A DNA stretch of 64,000 nucleotides from Nitrospira sp. (GCA_022226935.1 CP092081.1:1102734-1166733), one strand, 5' to 3'; numbered from the stretch's first letter, positions 44,370 through 54,122 are shown. The notes: generated by a model from the letters alone, not told the origin. Program-made: numbers and translations.

Positions 44370-46055
44370 ATGGGGAGCATGATGAAGCATATGTCGATCG
44401 GGCCTAAGTTTATTTTATCAATCTCGCTGGTAGCCGTCTTGGTCATCTCGCTTGGGCTTGTAGTCCTGTATCAGCAGGAAGAAAGTAAAATCGACACCCT
44501 ATTGACCGGTCGAATGAATGTCGTCAGCACGCAAATCATGATCAGCCGCGCATACATCACTCAGAACTATGTCGCCAAGATCAAGAAATCCAAGGCCGGC
44601 AATGAAATTCAGGTTCTCAAAGACCATAGCGGCGTTGCCGATGCTATTCCATTCCCAGCTACTGCCGTGCGTGAGATGGGTGAAGAGGCCAGTCGCACAG
44701 GACTGTATAACGTGCGGCTCATTAGCCAGAACCCCATGAATCAATCAAATACACCGAAGGATAACTTTGAGAACGAAGCGATCCGGGCGATCATGGCCGG
44801 AGCCGAGTCTTATGCGCGTCGAGATGAAGTGAACGGCGTGCAGACATTCCGCCGCGCGACTGTGGATAAAGCGACCTCGACCGCCTGCTTGAGCTGCCAT
44901 ACCAATAACCAGGTCGGCGACGTACTGGGTATGTTGAGCATGTCGGTGCCGATGACCGAGGCGATTGCATTATCGAACCGATCCATGTGGCAGACGGGCG
45001 GCTTGATGGGCGCGATCGTCGCCATCATCCTTGTCGTGACCTATATGCTCCTCCGCAACATCGTCCTGCAGCCGATGGCTAAAATGAGTGAGATTTCCCG
45101 CGACATCGCCAAGGGCGAAGGCGATCTCACCAAGCGCGTGCCGGCCGAAGGCCATGATGAAATCGCGCAGATGGGTCAGTACTTCAACGAATTCATCGAG
45201 AAGTTGCAGCACATGATCAAGAAGGTGGCCCACGTGACGGACAAGGTCGCGTCCGCCTCTGTCGAGCTGTCGGCCACCGCCGAGGAAATCTCGAAGGGCA
45301 CCGATACGTTGACGTCCCGTGCGTCGCAGACGGCCGCCGCGGTGGAAGAAATGAACGCCACGGTCGGGCAAGTGGCGCAGAATTCCGGCAAGGCCGCCAG
45401 CCTGGCGCAGGATACGGTCAAGACGGCGCAAGAAGGTGGAACGGTGGTCTCAAGCACCATTTCCGGAATGCAGCAGTTGTCCGAAGCGGTGTCGAACTCG
45501 GCGACCATCATCTCCGATCTCGGCAAGTCGTCCGATCAAATCGGCGAAATCGTCCGGACGATCGAAGACATCGCCGACCAGACCAACTTGCTGGCTTTGA
45601 ACGCCGCCATCGAAGCGGCACGAGCCGGTGAACAGGGTCGTGGATTCGCAGTCGTGGCCGACGAAGTCCGGAAGCTCGCAGAGCGGACGACCAAAGCCAC
45701 GAAGGAAATCGGCGATATGATCCGCCAGATCCAACAGGATACGCGGGGCGCCGTCGATTCGATGCAACAGGGCACGCAGAAGGTCACGGCGGGTGTGGAC
45801 CTGGTCAACAAGACCGGCGAGGCCCTGTCCCAGATCGTGCGAATGGTCTCGGAAAGCGCTGATATGATCCGACAAATTGCGGTGGCATCCGAGGAACAAT
45901 CGGTTGCGACGCAGCAGATTGCCAGCGACATCGAAAACGTAGCGAAGGTCACGAAAGAGTCTTCGTCCGGCGCGCATGAGTCGGCGAAGGCCAGTCAGGA
46001 CCTCAGCCAGTTGGCGGTCGAATTGCAGGGGATCGTGGGTGGATTCAAGCTGTAA
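44370..46055 (+). CDS. Methyl-accepting chemotaxis protein with periplasmic c-type haem domain
   Basis: 561 residues. TM1 (about 13-34), a periplasmic DUF3365/Tll0287-like domain (35-207) with a c-haem motif C173-L-S-C176-H177 preceded by [12 protein letters not shown]2 (about 211-233), HAMP (about 229-282) and the signalling domain with [20 protein letters not shown]. The haem would be attached covalently in the periplasm, so the protein could sense redox state, O2 or NO-type ligands. GAGGAGG precedes the ATG. Ends in GGFKL, without a CheR-tether pentapeptide. cheW follows 27 bases on. Confidence 0.93.
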   Translation: MGSMMKHMSIGPKFILSISLVAVLVISLGLVVLYQQEESKIDTLLTGRMNVVSTQIMISRAYITQNYVAKIKKSKAGNEIQVLKDHSGVADAIPFPATAVREMGEEASRTGLYNVRLISQNPMNQSNTPKDNFENEAIRAIMAGAESYARRDEVNGVQTFRRATVDKATSTACLSCHTNNQVGDVLGMLSMSVPMTEAIALSNRSMWQTGGLMGAIVAIILVVTYMLLRNIVLQPMAKMSEISRDIAKGEGDLTKRVPAEGHDEIAQMGQYFNEFIEKLQHMIKKVAHVTDKVASASVELSATAEEISKGTDTLTSRASQTAAAVEEMNATVGQVAQNSGKAASLAQDTVKTAQEGGTVVSSTISGMQQLSEAVSNSATIISDLGKSSDQIGEIVRTIEDIADQTNLLALNAAIEAARAGEQGRGFAVVADEVRKLAERTTKATKEIGDMIRQIQQDTRGAVDSMQQGTQKVTAGVDLVNKTGEALSQIVRMVSESADMIRQIAVASEEQSVATQQIASDIENVAKVTKESSSGAHESAKASQDLSQLAVELQGIVGGFKL

Positions 46056-46082
46056 GCGGCCAACCACGAGAAGGAGCCCAGC

Positions 46083-46601
46083 ATGAGTGCGACTGAACAA
46101 CACGTGCAATCTCACATCCAGACGGCCGCAGACAACCCTGCGGACCGTCTGACCGAGAAGTCCGCCGACGATCTGCTGCAGTTCGTGATCTGCCTGATCG
46201 GCAGTGAAGAATTCGCGGTGGATGTCTTGAGCGTGCAGGAGATCAACCGGATCGTGGAAGTGACGCGAGTGCCCAAAACCCCGCCCTACGTGGAGGGGGT
46301 CATTAATCTGCGGGGCCGTATCATTCCTGTTCTGGATCTTCGGAAGCTGTTTGGCCTCACCGGAGCACAACAGACCACCCAGACCCGCATCGTGGTCGTG
46401 TCGGTCCAGGCACGACTGGTCGGGCTGATCGTGGATTCAGTGGAAGAGGTCTTGCGTGTGCCGAAAAGCGCGATTGAACCACCGCCCTCGGTCGGCACCA
46501 TGGCCGGGGCGGAGTTCACGCAGGGAGTCGGCCGGATCGACGACCGGCTGCTGATCCTCGTGGATCTCAGCCGGCTCCTGTTGGCCCGGGAAGCAGCCTA
46601 A
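46083..46601 (+). CDS. cheW: Coupling protein CheW (first)
   Basis: 172 residues. CheW fold: FVICLIGSEEFAVDVLSVQE, INRIVEVTRVPKTPPYVEGV, INLRGRIIPVLDLRKLFGL, VGLIVDSVEEVLRVPKSAIE. Bridges MCPs and CheA. Last gene of the first chemotaxis run. Beyond it a short hairpin (GAAGGCCTGCCTTC, 46621-46634) lies before the convergent small gene. Confidence 0.94.
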   Translation: MSATEQHVQSHIQTAADNPADRLTEKSADDLLQFVICLIGSEEFAVDVLSVQEINRIVEVTRVPKTPPYVEGVINLRGRIIPVLDLRKLFGLTGAQQTTQTRIVVVSVQARLVGLIVDSVEEVLRVPKSAIEPPPSVGTMAGAEFTQGVGRIDDRLLILVDLSRLLLAREAA

Positions 46602-46655
46602 GCAAGATGAATAGAACGGTGAAGGCCTGCCTTCTGCGAGGGGATTGAGCAGGTA

Positions 46656-46898
46656 TCAGGATTGGTGAGAATCGGACGAATCGGGTAGGGAGGGTCCTCG
46701 GCGATTCCGTGCGTCGAGGACCCGTTCCAGCAACTGAATCGACTCTGCCAGGACATCCGACGCGCAGTTTAGGGTGACATGAAACTGGTGCATGGCTTCG
46801 GTCCAGCGGCCTTCCTTCTGCAAGACCTGAAACTTGCGGTGTTGCTCATCGAGGATGGCTTGTTTGGCATCGAGGATCAAGCTATCGGCAGGGCCCAC
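46656..46898 (-). CDS. Small unknown protein with perfect Shine-Dalgarno
   Basis: 80 residues from a GTG at 46898. GGAGGTGAT, an exact match to the anti-Shine-Dalgarno complement, ends five bases before it. The protein is acidic and helical (SLILDAKQAILDEQHRKFQV, LQKEGRWTEAMHQFHVTLNC, ASDVLAESIQLLERVLDARN) with a polar tail; no signal peptide or membrane segment. It occupies the 427-base gap between cheW and motA and is divergent from motA. The family is not recognised; size and helix pattern recall FliT/FlgN-like chaperones, but that is only resemblance. The rest of the gap (46899-47028) holds a small GCAA-loop hairpin and no clear promoter. Confidence 0.6.
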   Translation of the reverse strand: MGPADSLILDAKQAILDEQHRKFQVLQKEGRWTEAMHQFHVTLNCASDVLAESIQLLERVLDARNRRGPSLPDSSDSHQS

Positions 46899-47028
46899 AA
46901 GATCACCTCCATGGAAAACATGTGTGCGTCGGCTGCACGCTACCAAAGCAGTTCCCGCGGGCGCAAGCCCACCATTCTGGGTAGATGGCGGATGCCACAG
47001 CGCTGCGCGACGGTGAGGTAACTGAACT

Positions 47029-47799
47029 GTGGATATCGCCACAATCATAGGCATTGTCGTAGCCCTCGGCTCGATCATCGGCGGGCAAGCGCTCGAAGGG
47101 GGCCATCTTGGCTCCATCCTCCAACTGACGGCGTTTATCATCGTCGCCGGAGGAACCTTCGGTGCCTGTTGTGTGCAGAATCCTCTGTCCGTCGTCATCA
47201 AGGCGGCGAGCGGCGCCACTCTCGTGATTACCAACCCACCGCACGATGTGAAGGGCACGATCACACAAATTCTGGATCTCGCCAACGTTGCGCGCAAACA
47301 GGGTTTGCTCGCGCTGGAAGGCAAACTCAAGGATCTGCACGACCCGTTTTTCAAGAAGGGGATCCAGCTGATCGTCGACGGCACGGATCCCAAATTGCTC
47401 CAGGAAATTCTCGAAATCGAAGTCGAGCATCATGAGGAAGAAGGCGTCCATGCGGCAAAGGTCTGGGAAGCCGCAGGCGGATATGCCCCGACCGTCGGTA
47501 TTCTCGGCGCCGTGCTCGGGTTGATTCACGTCATGGAAAATCTCGCCGATCCCTCGAAACTCGGCGGCGGTATCGCGGTAGCCTTCGTGGCGACCGTCTA
47601 TGGCGTCGGACTCGCCAACCTGTTTTTTCTTCCCATCGCCAACAAGATGAAGTTCAAACTGAAGGAAGAAGCCGGGCTCCGTACGATGGTGATCATGGGG
47701 CTTGTCGGCCTGGCTCAGGGCGAAAACCCGCGACTGCTGCAAGAGAAGCTCGAAAGCTTCCTCCCTCCGCACGAACGCACCAAGGACGACAAAAAGTGA
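47029..47799 (+). CDS. motA: Flagellar motor stator protein MotA
   Basis: 256 residues, GTG start. Four predicted membrane segments: about 5-20, 33-50 (LTAFIIVAGGTFGACCV), 150-170 (YAPTVGILGAVLGLIHVM) and 182-203 (AVAFVATVYGVGLANLFFLP); large cytoplasmic loop between 2 and 3. VWEAAGGYAPTVGILGAVLG is the MotA/PomA signature. Forms the ion channel of the stator with MotB. A MotA/PomA type of the non-enteric class; ion (H+ or Na+) not certain. Confidence 0.94.
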   Translation: MDIATIIGIVVALGSIIGGQALEGGHLGSILQLTAFIIVAGGTFGACCVQNPLSVVIKAASGATLVITNPPHDVKGTITQILDLANVARKQGLLALEGKLKDLHDPFFKKGIQLIVDGTDPKLLQEILEIEVEHHEEEGVHAAKVWEAAGGYAPTVGILGAVLGLIHVMENLADPSKLGGGIAVAFVATVYGVGLANLFFLPIANKMKFKLKEEAGLRTMVIMGLVGLAQGENPRLLQEKLESFLPPHERTKDDKK

Positions 47800-47882
47800 G
47801 GCGCCATTCCACAGTCGCGCCGGGGCTATCTCCATACCGTGCGCCTGTATGAGTGCCGCCTTACCCGCAAGGGTTTGACGCC

Positions 47883-48656
47883 ATGGCGAAGAAAAAACAC
47901 GAAGAACATGAAAATCACGAACGCTGGCTGGTGTCCTACGCGGACTTCATCACGCTGCTGTTCGCCTTCTTTGTGGTGATGTATTCGGTGTCGTCCGTGA
48001 ACGAAGGCAAATATCGAACGGTCAGCGATTCCATCAAAGCGGCGTTGAATCCGGTGAATAGCACGCCCTCCAGCCGGCTGCCTTTCGCCGTCGGTGACTC
48101 CAAGCCGAAGATGATCAATACCGACATGTCCAGCCCGAACGACCCGGTCATCCGGCGCATGAAAGAAGTCATCAAGAAGATTCACCCCTCGCTTGCGCTG
48201 GAGATGCCCGACATCAGAATCATCGAAACCGGCAATGGAACCATCATGATTTCCCTGCCGGAATCCATTCTCTTCGGCAGCGGGGAAGCGCGCGTCCGCC
48301 CCGAAGCGCTGCCGTTCCTGAAATCCCTGGCACAGATCCTCATAGAAATGGATCGCCATGTCCGTGTGCTGGGCCATACGGACAATGTGCCGATCCGGAC
48401 GGCTCAATTTCCTTCCAATTGGGAACTGTCGGCCGTGCGGGCGGTCATGGTGGTCCGGATTTTCTCCGAACTCAATGAAGTCCCCATCACGCATCTTTCC
48501 GCCACGGGTTTTGCCGACTCCAAACCCATCGCCAGCAACGACACTCCTGAAGGCCGGACAAAGAATAGACGGGTAGAAATCATTGTACTCGAGAAAAAAC
48601 TGGCCGAGGAATCGCTTGATTCGCTGCTGCCCAATCAGGGTCCTCCGGCCCTGTGA
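47883..48656 (+). CDS. motB: Flagellar motor stator protein MotB
   Basis: 257 residues from the ATG at 47883; the open frame begins at 47853. One N-terminal membrane segment with the ion-binding Asp in RWLVSYADFITLLFAFFVVM (Asp near 21), a plug and an OmpA-like peptidoglycan-binding domain (VRVLGHTDNVPIRT, NWELSAVRAVMVVRIF, GRTKNRRVEIIVL). Anchors the stator to peptidoglycan. Separated from motA by 83 bases without a recognisable signal. A weak ribosome site suggests coupling to motA. Confidence 0.94.
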   Translation: MAKKKHEEHENHERWLVSYADFITLLFAFFVVMYSVSSVNEGKYRTVSDSIKAALNPVNSTPSSRLPFAVGDSKPKMINTDMSSPNDPVIRRMKEVIKKIHPSLALEMPDIRIIETGNGTIMISLPESILFGSGEARVRPEALPFLKSLAQILIEMDRHVRVLGHTDNVPIRTAQFPSNWELSAVRAVMVVRIFSELNEVPITHLSATGFADSKPIASNDTPEGRTKNRRVEIIVLEKKLAEESLDSLLPNQGPPAL

Positions 48657-48709
48657 CCATGACCCAAAGGCCCCAGTCGATACCAGTACTAAATACAACC
48701 CCTTACGTG

Positions 48710-48737
48710 TCAAGTTTCGTAGGATAGACACCGATAC
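48710..48737 (+). promoter_or_regulatory. Sigma-28-type promoter for the STAS-MCP-cheY-cheA operon
   Basis: TCAAGTTT (48710-48717), 12 bases, ACCGATAC (48730-48737). Predicted start near 48744, about 38 bases before the STAS gene. Confidence 0.72.
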
Positions 48738-48781
48738 AGAAGCACGTGAGGTAACGACCGCCTCTCGAAAGGAATGGGTGT

Positions 48782-49012
48782 ATGACGCTCAAGCCGGTTG
48801 GTGATCTGACGATTTTTGAGGTGGGCGCACTGTGCGAAGAAGTGAAGCAGGCGGCGGCGGCTCACCCGCAGGTCGAGCTGGATCTCTCGGAAATCGACAA
48901 ACTGGATGCCGCCGCCCTTCAATTGCTCATCGCCGTTCGCCGGTCGGAGCATTGTGTGCTGACGGGAATGACCGATCCCATACGAGCGCGAATGACTGAG
49001 CTGGGCGCATAG
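48782..49012 (+). CDS. STAS domain protein lacking the phosphorylatable Ser
   Basis: 76 residues, one STAS domain ([20 protein letters not shown]). In anti-anti-sigma factors the loop after the Asp carries a Ser/Thr phosphorylated by an anti-sigma kinase (DSSG or DSAA); here it is Asp-Ala-Ala, so it should not be switched by that phosphorylation. First gene of the second chemotaxis set, under its own sigma-28-type promoter. STAS genes heading che operons occur elsewhere; role unknown. Confidence 0.82.
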   Translation: MTLKPVGDLTIFEVGALCEEVKQAAAAHPQVELDLSEIDKLDAAALQLLIAVRRSEHCVLTGMTDPIRARMTELGA

Positions 49013-49052
49013 ACGTGATTCACCTCGCGACGACGTAGGGAAAAAGCCGCCA

Positions 49053-50168
49053 ATGACTTCACACTGGTTATTCATGCTGGGCGCGTTCGTGATCGGTGCC
49101 TCTCTGTCGTGGATCTGGTGTCAACGCCGGGTCGCTTCTGCGAAACGAGCGCTTGAAACTGCGCAAGAATCCATTGTGAAGGAGCATGCGGATCGAACCG
49201 CATCCTGGGAGTGCCTTGGGCACTCCCTCATTCCGCTGGTCGCCGTGCTCAACGCCCAAATGAAGAGCGTCATCAATCAGACTGAACAGGCCGCAACCGA
49301 CCTCGGCCGGCGATTCAGCACGATTGCATCGCGAGCGACATTACAGGCGAATGAATCGATGCATCTCTTCGGTGACGGTGAAAACAATTTGGACACCGTG
49401 TTGAAAACTACCGACACCATGCTTGAAGGCTTCGTGAGCGACGTCATGAAGTCGTCGGAAATGGCGCTTCAGATCGCAACCATTATGGACGAGGTCGAAC
49501 GCAGCACGAAAGCCATCACAGGCATGATCGGCGAAATCGAATTTATTGCAGACCAAACCCGATTGCTTGCTCTCAATGCGGCCATCGAGGCAGCCAGGGC
49601 AGGAGAACATGGCCGCGGCTTTGCCGTGGTCGCCGACGAGGTCACCAAATTGGCCAACCGTTCCGGTCAAGCAGCCAGCAGCATCAATACCATGGTTAAG
49701 GATGTGCAGCGAAGCACGACCCAGGCCATGCAGACCGTTGAAAGTCTCGCCTCCGTCGACCTTAGCAAGACCCTTTCGATCAAACATCGACTCGACCAGA
49801 TGACCCGCGGCCTCGCCGAACGCAATACGACATTACATTCGGCCGTCATGAATTCGAAATCACATTCCGATGAACTCGCCAAAGACGTAGGCCAGATCAT
49901 CATGTCGCTTCAATTTCAGGACATCACTCGGCAGAAGTTGGAACATGTGATCGAGCCGTTGACCGAGGTGCGCGATGTCATGGATGCCTTGATTCAAAGG
50001 CAATCGGCCGACAAGATCGCCGCCAAGATGGACTTTCTGACGAATCTGGACCGCAGCTACACGATGGAAGAAGAGCGGGCCATATTCAATCAGTCGACGA
50101 ATGGGCATGCGTCGGTAGGAGCACAGGTTCCCGCCACGTCTGAGGATGCGAACGTCACGTTGTTTTAA
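49053..50168 (+). CDS. Short methyl-accepting chemotaxis protein, one N-terminal TM
   Basis: 371 residues. A single N-terminal membrane anchor (about 5-23, [19 protein letters not shown]), then coiled coil and an MCP signalling hairpin ([34 protein letters not shown]). No ligand domain, so it probably senses something at the membrane or from inside. Near 280-295, [15 protein letters not shown] has the CheZ-like D-x3-Q arrangement. The C-terminus is DANVTLF, like NITLF at the CheD end. Sits between STAS and the second cheY. Confidence 0.9.
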   Translation: MTSHWLFMLGAFVIGASLSWIWCQRRVASAKRALETAQESIVKEHADRTASWECLGHSLIPLVAVLNAQMKSVINQTEQAATDLGRRFSTIASRATLQANESMHLFGDGENNLDTVLKTTDTMLEGFVSDVMKSSEMALQIATIMDEVERSTKAITGMIGEIEFIADQTRLLALNAAIEAARAGEHGRGFAVVADEVTKLANRSGQAASSINTMVKDVQRSTTQAMQTVESLASVDLSKTLSIKHRLDQMTRGLAERNTTLHSAVMNSKSHSDELAKDVGQIIMSLQFQDITRQKLEHVIEPLTEVRDVMDALIQRQSADKIAAKMDFLTNLDRSYTMEEERAIFNQSTNGHASVGAQVPATSEDANVTLF

Positions 50169-50204
50169 GTACCACCGGTTCGTGAAAGGACCAAGGAGCG
50201 CGCC

Positions 50205-50576
50205 ATGGCGAAAACAGTATTGGTTGTCGACGATTCTCCCACCATGCGACAGATGGTGGCTTTTACCCTGACCAGCGCCGGTTACCAGGTGGTGGAGGCC
50301 GGCAACGGAAAAGAAGCGGTCGGCAAAGTGAACGGCGGAGCCAAGCCGGACCTGGTGGTTACTGACTTGAATATGCCGGAGATGGACGGCATCACGCTGA
50401 TCAAGGAAATCCGGAAAATGCCGGCACTGAAGTTCACGCCGATTTTGATGCTGACGACGGAAGCCTCCGACGACAAGAAAAAAGCGGGCCAGGCGGCCGG
50501 CGCAACCGGCTGGATCGTGAAGCCCTTCAATCCTGAACAGATGATGGCCGTGATCAAGAAAGTGTTGCCCGGTTGA
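50205..50576 (+). CDS. cheY: Chemotaxis response regulator CheY (second)
   Basis: 123 residues, single receiver: TVLVVDDSPTMRQMVAFTLT, phosphoacceptor Asp54 in VVTDLNMPEMDG, Thr in MLTTEASDDK, Lys in GWIVKPFNPEQM. Resembles the CheY of second-type chemotaxis operons (for example in Geobacter or Myxococcus) rather than E. coli CheY. It may be a phosphate sink or act on another target. cheA follows 94 bases on. Confidence 0.94.
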   Translation: MAKTVLVVDDSPTMRQMVAFTLTSAGYQVVEAGNGKEAVGKVNGGAKPDLVVTDLNMPEMDGITLIKEIRKMPALKFTPILMLTTEASDDKKKAGQAAGATGWIVKPFNPEQMMAVIKKVLPG

Positions 50577-50599
50577 CCGATCTCGATCCTCACGAGTCG

Positions 50600-50632
50600 T
50601 TCGTGTCTCGCGCATCCATCGCAAGACACGAA
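50600..50632 (+). other. Hairpin between cheY and the second cheA
   Basis: Perfect 9-bp stem TTCGTGTCT (50600-50608) / AGACACGAA (50624-50632), with a further 3-bp GCG/CGC helix inside the loop after a C-A mismatch. No T-run follows, so an mRNA processing or stability element is more likely than a terminator. Confidence 0.5.
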
Positions 50633-50670
50633 TGTATCCTCTGACCTGCGACGAAAGACGCGGAGAGACC

Positions 50671-52797
50671 ATGAGCACTGACCTTTCCCATTTCAAAGAC
50701 GCTTTCTTCGAAGAATCGCAGGAACATCTGACGACGATCGAAGAAGGATTGCTCCAGCTCGAACAACGTCCCGGGGATATCGATCTCCTCAATCGTATTT
50801 TCCGAGGGGCTCATTCCATCAAGGGGAACAGCGGTATGTTCGGCTTCACCGCCGTCTCGCAATTCACCCATAAGATGGAATCGGTGCTGGACCAGCTCCG
50901 CAGCAGCCAGATGGTCGTCACCGTAGAAATCACGGACCTGCTGCTTCAGTCGCTCGATTGCTTGAAAACGCTGATCGATTGCGCAAAGAGCGGCGACTCT
51001 CCGGACGACGTGCAAGTCGCCAGATTGAGCGCTCAACTCGAAGCCTGCCAGGGTGGTGGGGCACCCGCGGCCAAACCGAGCGCGGCGGCAGCCGCATCTC
51101 GTCATTCCCAGGTGCCAGGAGCCCATCACTTCACGATCACCTGGGTTCCGCCTCGCTACTTATTTCAGCGTGGCTTGGACCCGGTCCAATTCATCAAGGA
51201 GTTGGGCGAGCTGGGCTCCGTGACCAGCGTGATTCTGGACCCCAGCCGATTGCCCGCCCTGAAGGATTTGGACCCGGAGCAATGTTATTTGGGTTGGACC
51301 ATCGAGATGGAGACGGTGAAAGATTTGAAGGTCATTGAGGGCGTGTTCGACTTCGTCCGCGAGGACAGCACTCTGACCATCGTAGATACGCCTCCTCCTG
51401 CCGACGAGTCCCGTGGCTCATCCGAGGGAGCGAAACCATTAGGCGAGATCCTGGTTGAAACCGGCGTCGTGTCGCAGTCGCAGCTCAACCAAGCCCTATC
51501 TCAACAAAAACGTGTTGGTGAGATTCTCGTCGAGCAAAAGATCGCCACGCCGGAACAAATTTCAGAGGCCTTGAAAAAGCAAACCGAAGCCAGCGCCCCG
51601 GCGAAAAAGGCTGAGACGCCGTCGATTCGCGTGGACACGGTGAAAATCGATCGCCTCATCAACTTGGTTGGCGAACTCGTGATCACCCAGTCGATGCTGA
51701 GTGATTTGGGTTCGCGCTTTGAAATGAGCCAGCTGCCGGTGTTGCTGGAACGTGTCGCCCAACTCGAGCGCAATACGCGCGAGATTCAAGAGCGCGTCAT
51801 GGGCATTCGCATGGTGCCCATCGGAAATGCGTTCAGCCGATTTCCACGCTTGGTGCGCGATTTATCCGGAAAAGCTGGGAAAAAAATTCAATTGATTCTC
51901 TCCGGCGAGGAGACAGAACTCGACAAGACGGTGATCGAATCCATCGGCGACCCCTTGACGCATCTCGTACGCAACTCGGCCGATCATGGACTGGAACCGC
52001 CCGATGAACGCCTCGCCGCAGGCAAATCTGAACAGGGCACCATTCGACTCAATGCCTTTCATGAAGGCGGCAACATCTGCATCACGGTCGAAGATGATGG
52101 GCGCGGGTTGAATCGAGACAAGATTCTCGCCAAAGGCATCAAGCAGGGACTCATCGCGGAAACCGACAAACTGTCCGACGAGCAGATCTGGATGCTCATC
52201 TTTAAACCGGGCTTTTCCACGGCCGACAAGGTGACCGACGTCTCCGGCCGCGGCGTCGGCATGGATGTCGTCAAGCGCAATATCGAAGGTTTGGGCGGCA
52301 CCGTCAGCATCAAAACCAGCTCGGGCAAAGGCACCACGTTTACCCTCAAGCTGCCGCTTACCCTGGCGATCATCGAAGGCATGACCGTCCGGGTCGGGAA
52401 AGACACCTATATCGTTCCGCTCCTGTCGATTCTGGAATCGATTCAGCCCCGGCGCGAAATGATCAAGACGCTCATCGGCAAAGGGGAGTTGGTCAATGTT
52501 CGCGGCATCTATCTTCCGCTGATGCGGCTCTACGAAGTGTTCCGGCTGAAACCGGAGCTTTCGGATCCGACCAAAGCCATTCTGCTGATTCTGGAGACAG
52601 AAGGGGAGCGCGTCGCCGTGATGGTCGATGAGATCCTCGGGCAGCAGCAAGTGGTGATCAAGAGCATGGAACAAAACTTCAGGAAAGTCGAAGGCGTGGC
52701 CGGCGCCACCATTCTTGGCGACGGCACAGTCGGATTTATTCTGGATGTTCGAGGGTTGCTGGAAATTGCCCGGCGGGACGTTTCTATAGCGGCGTGA
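50671..52797 (+). CDS. cheA: Chemotaxis histidine kinase CheA (second), with LGEIL-repeat insert
   Basis: 708 residues from the ATG at 50671. P1 with His48 in FRGAHSIKGNSGMFGF; a P2-like domain (about 150-245; FTITWVPPRYLFQRGLDPVQ); a linker at about 255-306 with two LGEIL-type repeats (PLGEILVETGVVSQSQLNQA, RVGEILVEQKIATPEQISEA); P3 (RLINLVGELVITQSMLSDLG); P4 (HLVRNSADHGLEPP, DVSGRGVGMDVVK); P5. Kinase of the second chemotaxis pathway. The same repeat insert is in the first CheA. Confidence 0.95.
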   Translation: MSTDLSHFKDAFFEESQEHLTTIEEGLLQLEQRPGDIDLLNRIFRGAHSIKGNSGMFGFTAVSQFTHKMESVLDQLRSSQMVVTVEITDLLLQSLDCLKTLIDCAKSGDSPDDVQVARLSAQLEACQGGGAPAAKPSAAAAASRHSQVPGAHHFTITWVPPRYLFQRGLDPVQFIKELGELGSVTSVILDPSRLPALKDLDPEQCYLGWTIEMETVKDLKVIEGVFDFVREDSTLTIVDTPPPADESRGSSEGAKPLGEILVETGVVSQSQLNQALSQQKRVGEILVEQKIATPEQISEALKKQTEASAPAKKAETPSIRVDTVKIDRLINLVGELVITQSMLSDLGSRFEMSQLPVLLERVAQLERNTREIQERVMGIRMVPIGNAFSRFPRLVRDLSGKAGKKIQLILSGEETELDKTVIESIGDPLTHLVRNSADHGLEPPDERLAAGKSEQGTIRLNAFHEGGNICITVEDDGRGLNRDKILAKGIKQGLIAETDKLSDEQIWMLIFKPGFSTADKVTDVSGRGVGMDVVKRNIEGLGGTVSIKTSSGKGTTFTLKLPLTLAIIEGMTVRVGKDTYIVPLLSILESIQPRREMIKTLIGKGELVNVRGIYLPLMRLYEVFRLKPELSDPTKAILLILETEGERVAVMVDEILGQQQVVIKSMEQNFRKVEGVAGATILGDGTVGFILDVRGLLEIARRDVSIAA

Positions 52798-52913
52798 CTC
52801 CAGCTCGGCCGGCGCCAATGTGGATCGGGATGGTCGCATGTGCTGCGCACTGTGTTCGCAACCCGCCAACGAAAAACTCCATGCCACCCTCATAGAGATG
52901 GAAAGGCCATACG

Positions 52914-54122
52914 ATGACGACTTCTTTCGACAGTATTGAAGCGGCCATTCGCGACATTGAATGCGGAAAGTTTGTCATCTTGCTCGATGACGAAGATCGG
53001 GAAAACGAAGGGGATCTCGTCATAGCCGCTCAACATGTGACCCCTCAGGCCGTCAATTTCATGGCCCATCATGCCCGCGGTCTCATCTGTCTCGCGCTGA
53101 CCCCTCAGCGGGTGGATGAGCTGCACCTCCCGCAGCAAGCCGCCGACAACACTGCCACCTTTGGCACGGCCTTCACCGTATCTATCGATGCAAAACACGG
53201 CATTACCACAGGCATCTCCGCAGCCGACCGGGCGAAGACCATTCAGGTCGCCATCGATCCCAAGGCCAAGCCGGCTGATTTGGCCAGACCGGGACACATT
53301 TTTCCGCTCAAAGCGCAGCAAGGTGGGGTTTTGAAACGGGCCGGTCAAACAGAAGGGGCCGTGGACCTAGCCCGACTCGCCGGACTGGAACCTGCCGGAG
53401 TGATCTGTGAAATCATGAACGACAACGGGACCATGGCGCGGGTGCCCGACTTGGCCAAGTTCGCCAAAACACACAAGCTCAAAATGATCACGATCAAGGC
53501 GCTCATCGAATACCGACTGAGACATGAGATTTTCGTGCGCCGGATGGCTAGCACTCACTTGCCGACCAAGTTCGGCAATTTTGAAGCGATCGCCTTCGAA
53601 AATGAGATTGACGGCATGACGCATGTCGCTTTGGTAAAAGGACGGGTACAAGGAGGCGCGCCGACGCTCGTACGCGTGCATTCGGGCTGTCTCACCGCCG
53701 ATGTGCTGGGTTCTTTGCGGTGCGATTGCCGCGATCAGCTTCATGAGGCCATGAAGCTGATCCAGCAAGAAGAGCGGGGCGTGCTGCTCTACCTCAATCA
53801 GGAAGGACGCGGCATTGGTCTGCTCAACAAGATCAGAGCCTACGGGCTGCAGGATCAGGGGAGCGACACGGTGGAGGCGAATCTCAAGCTAGGATTCAAG
53901 GCTGATCTACGCGAGTACGGCGTAGGGGCCCAAATTCTGATGCAGTTAGGGCTGCGTCGAATCAGGCTTCTGACCAACAATCCGCGGAAAATCGTCGGGA
54001 TCGAAGGCTATGGGTTGGAGGTTGTCGAACGGGTGCCGATCGAAATTCCACCGCGCACGGCGAATATCCGATATCTGCGCGCGAAGAAAGACAAAATGGG
54101 GCATCTTTTAGAAGCAGTATAG
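52914..54122 (+). CDS. ribBA: Bifunctional riboflavin enzyme RibBA
   Basis: 402 residues. N-terminal 3,4-dihydroxy-2-butanone-4-phosphate synthase ([38 protein letters not shown]) and C-terminal GTP cyclohydrolase II with zinc cysteines in [20 protein letters not shown] and [20 protein letters not shown]. Makes both precursors of riboflavin. No other rib genes or FMN riboswitch are nearby; it lies alone between cheA and a ferredoxin inside the chemotaxis region. Both halves look intact. Confidence 0.95.
   Translation: MTTSFDSIEAAIRDIECGKFVILLDDEDRENEGDLVIAAQHVTPQAVNFMAHHARGLICLALTPQRVDELHLPQQAADNTATFGTAFTVSIDAKHGITTGISAADRAKTIQVAIDPKAKPADLARPGHIFPLKAQQGGVLKRAGQTEGAVDLARLAGLEPAGVICEIMNDNGTMARVPDLAKFAKTHKLKMITIKALIEYRLRHEIFVRRMASTHLPTKFGNFEAIAFENEIDGMTHVALVKGRVQGGAPTLVRVHSGCLTADVLGSLRCDCRDQLHEAMKLIQQEERGVLLYLNQEGRGIGLLNKIRAYGLQDQGSDTVEANLKLGFKADLREYGVGAQILMQLGLRRIRLLTNNPRKIVGIEGYGLEVVERVPIEIPPRTANIRYLRAKKDKMGHLLEAV

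Noticed and set aside
46882-46889. GCCGATAG on the minus strand, matching the sigma-28 -10 block
   Set aside because: Lies inside the small gene, and the bases 12 upstream (GAGGTGAT) do not resemble the -35 block.
46779-47021. 80-codon plus-strand frame between cheW and motA
   Set aside because: No Shine-Dalgarno and mixed composition; the minus-strand frame at 46656-46898 has a perfect ribosome site and a coherent helical protein.
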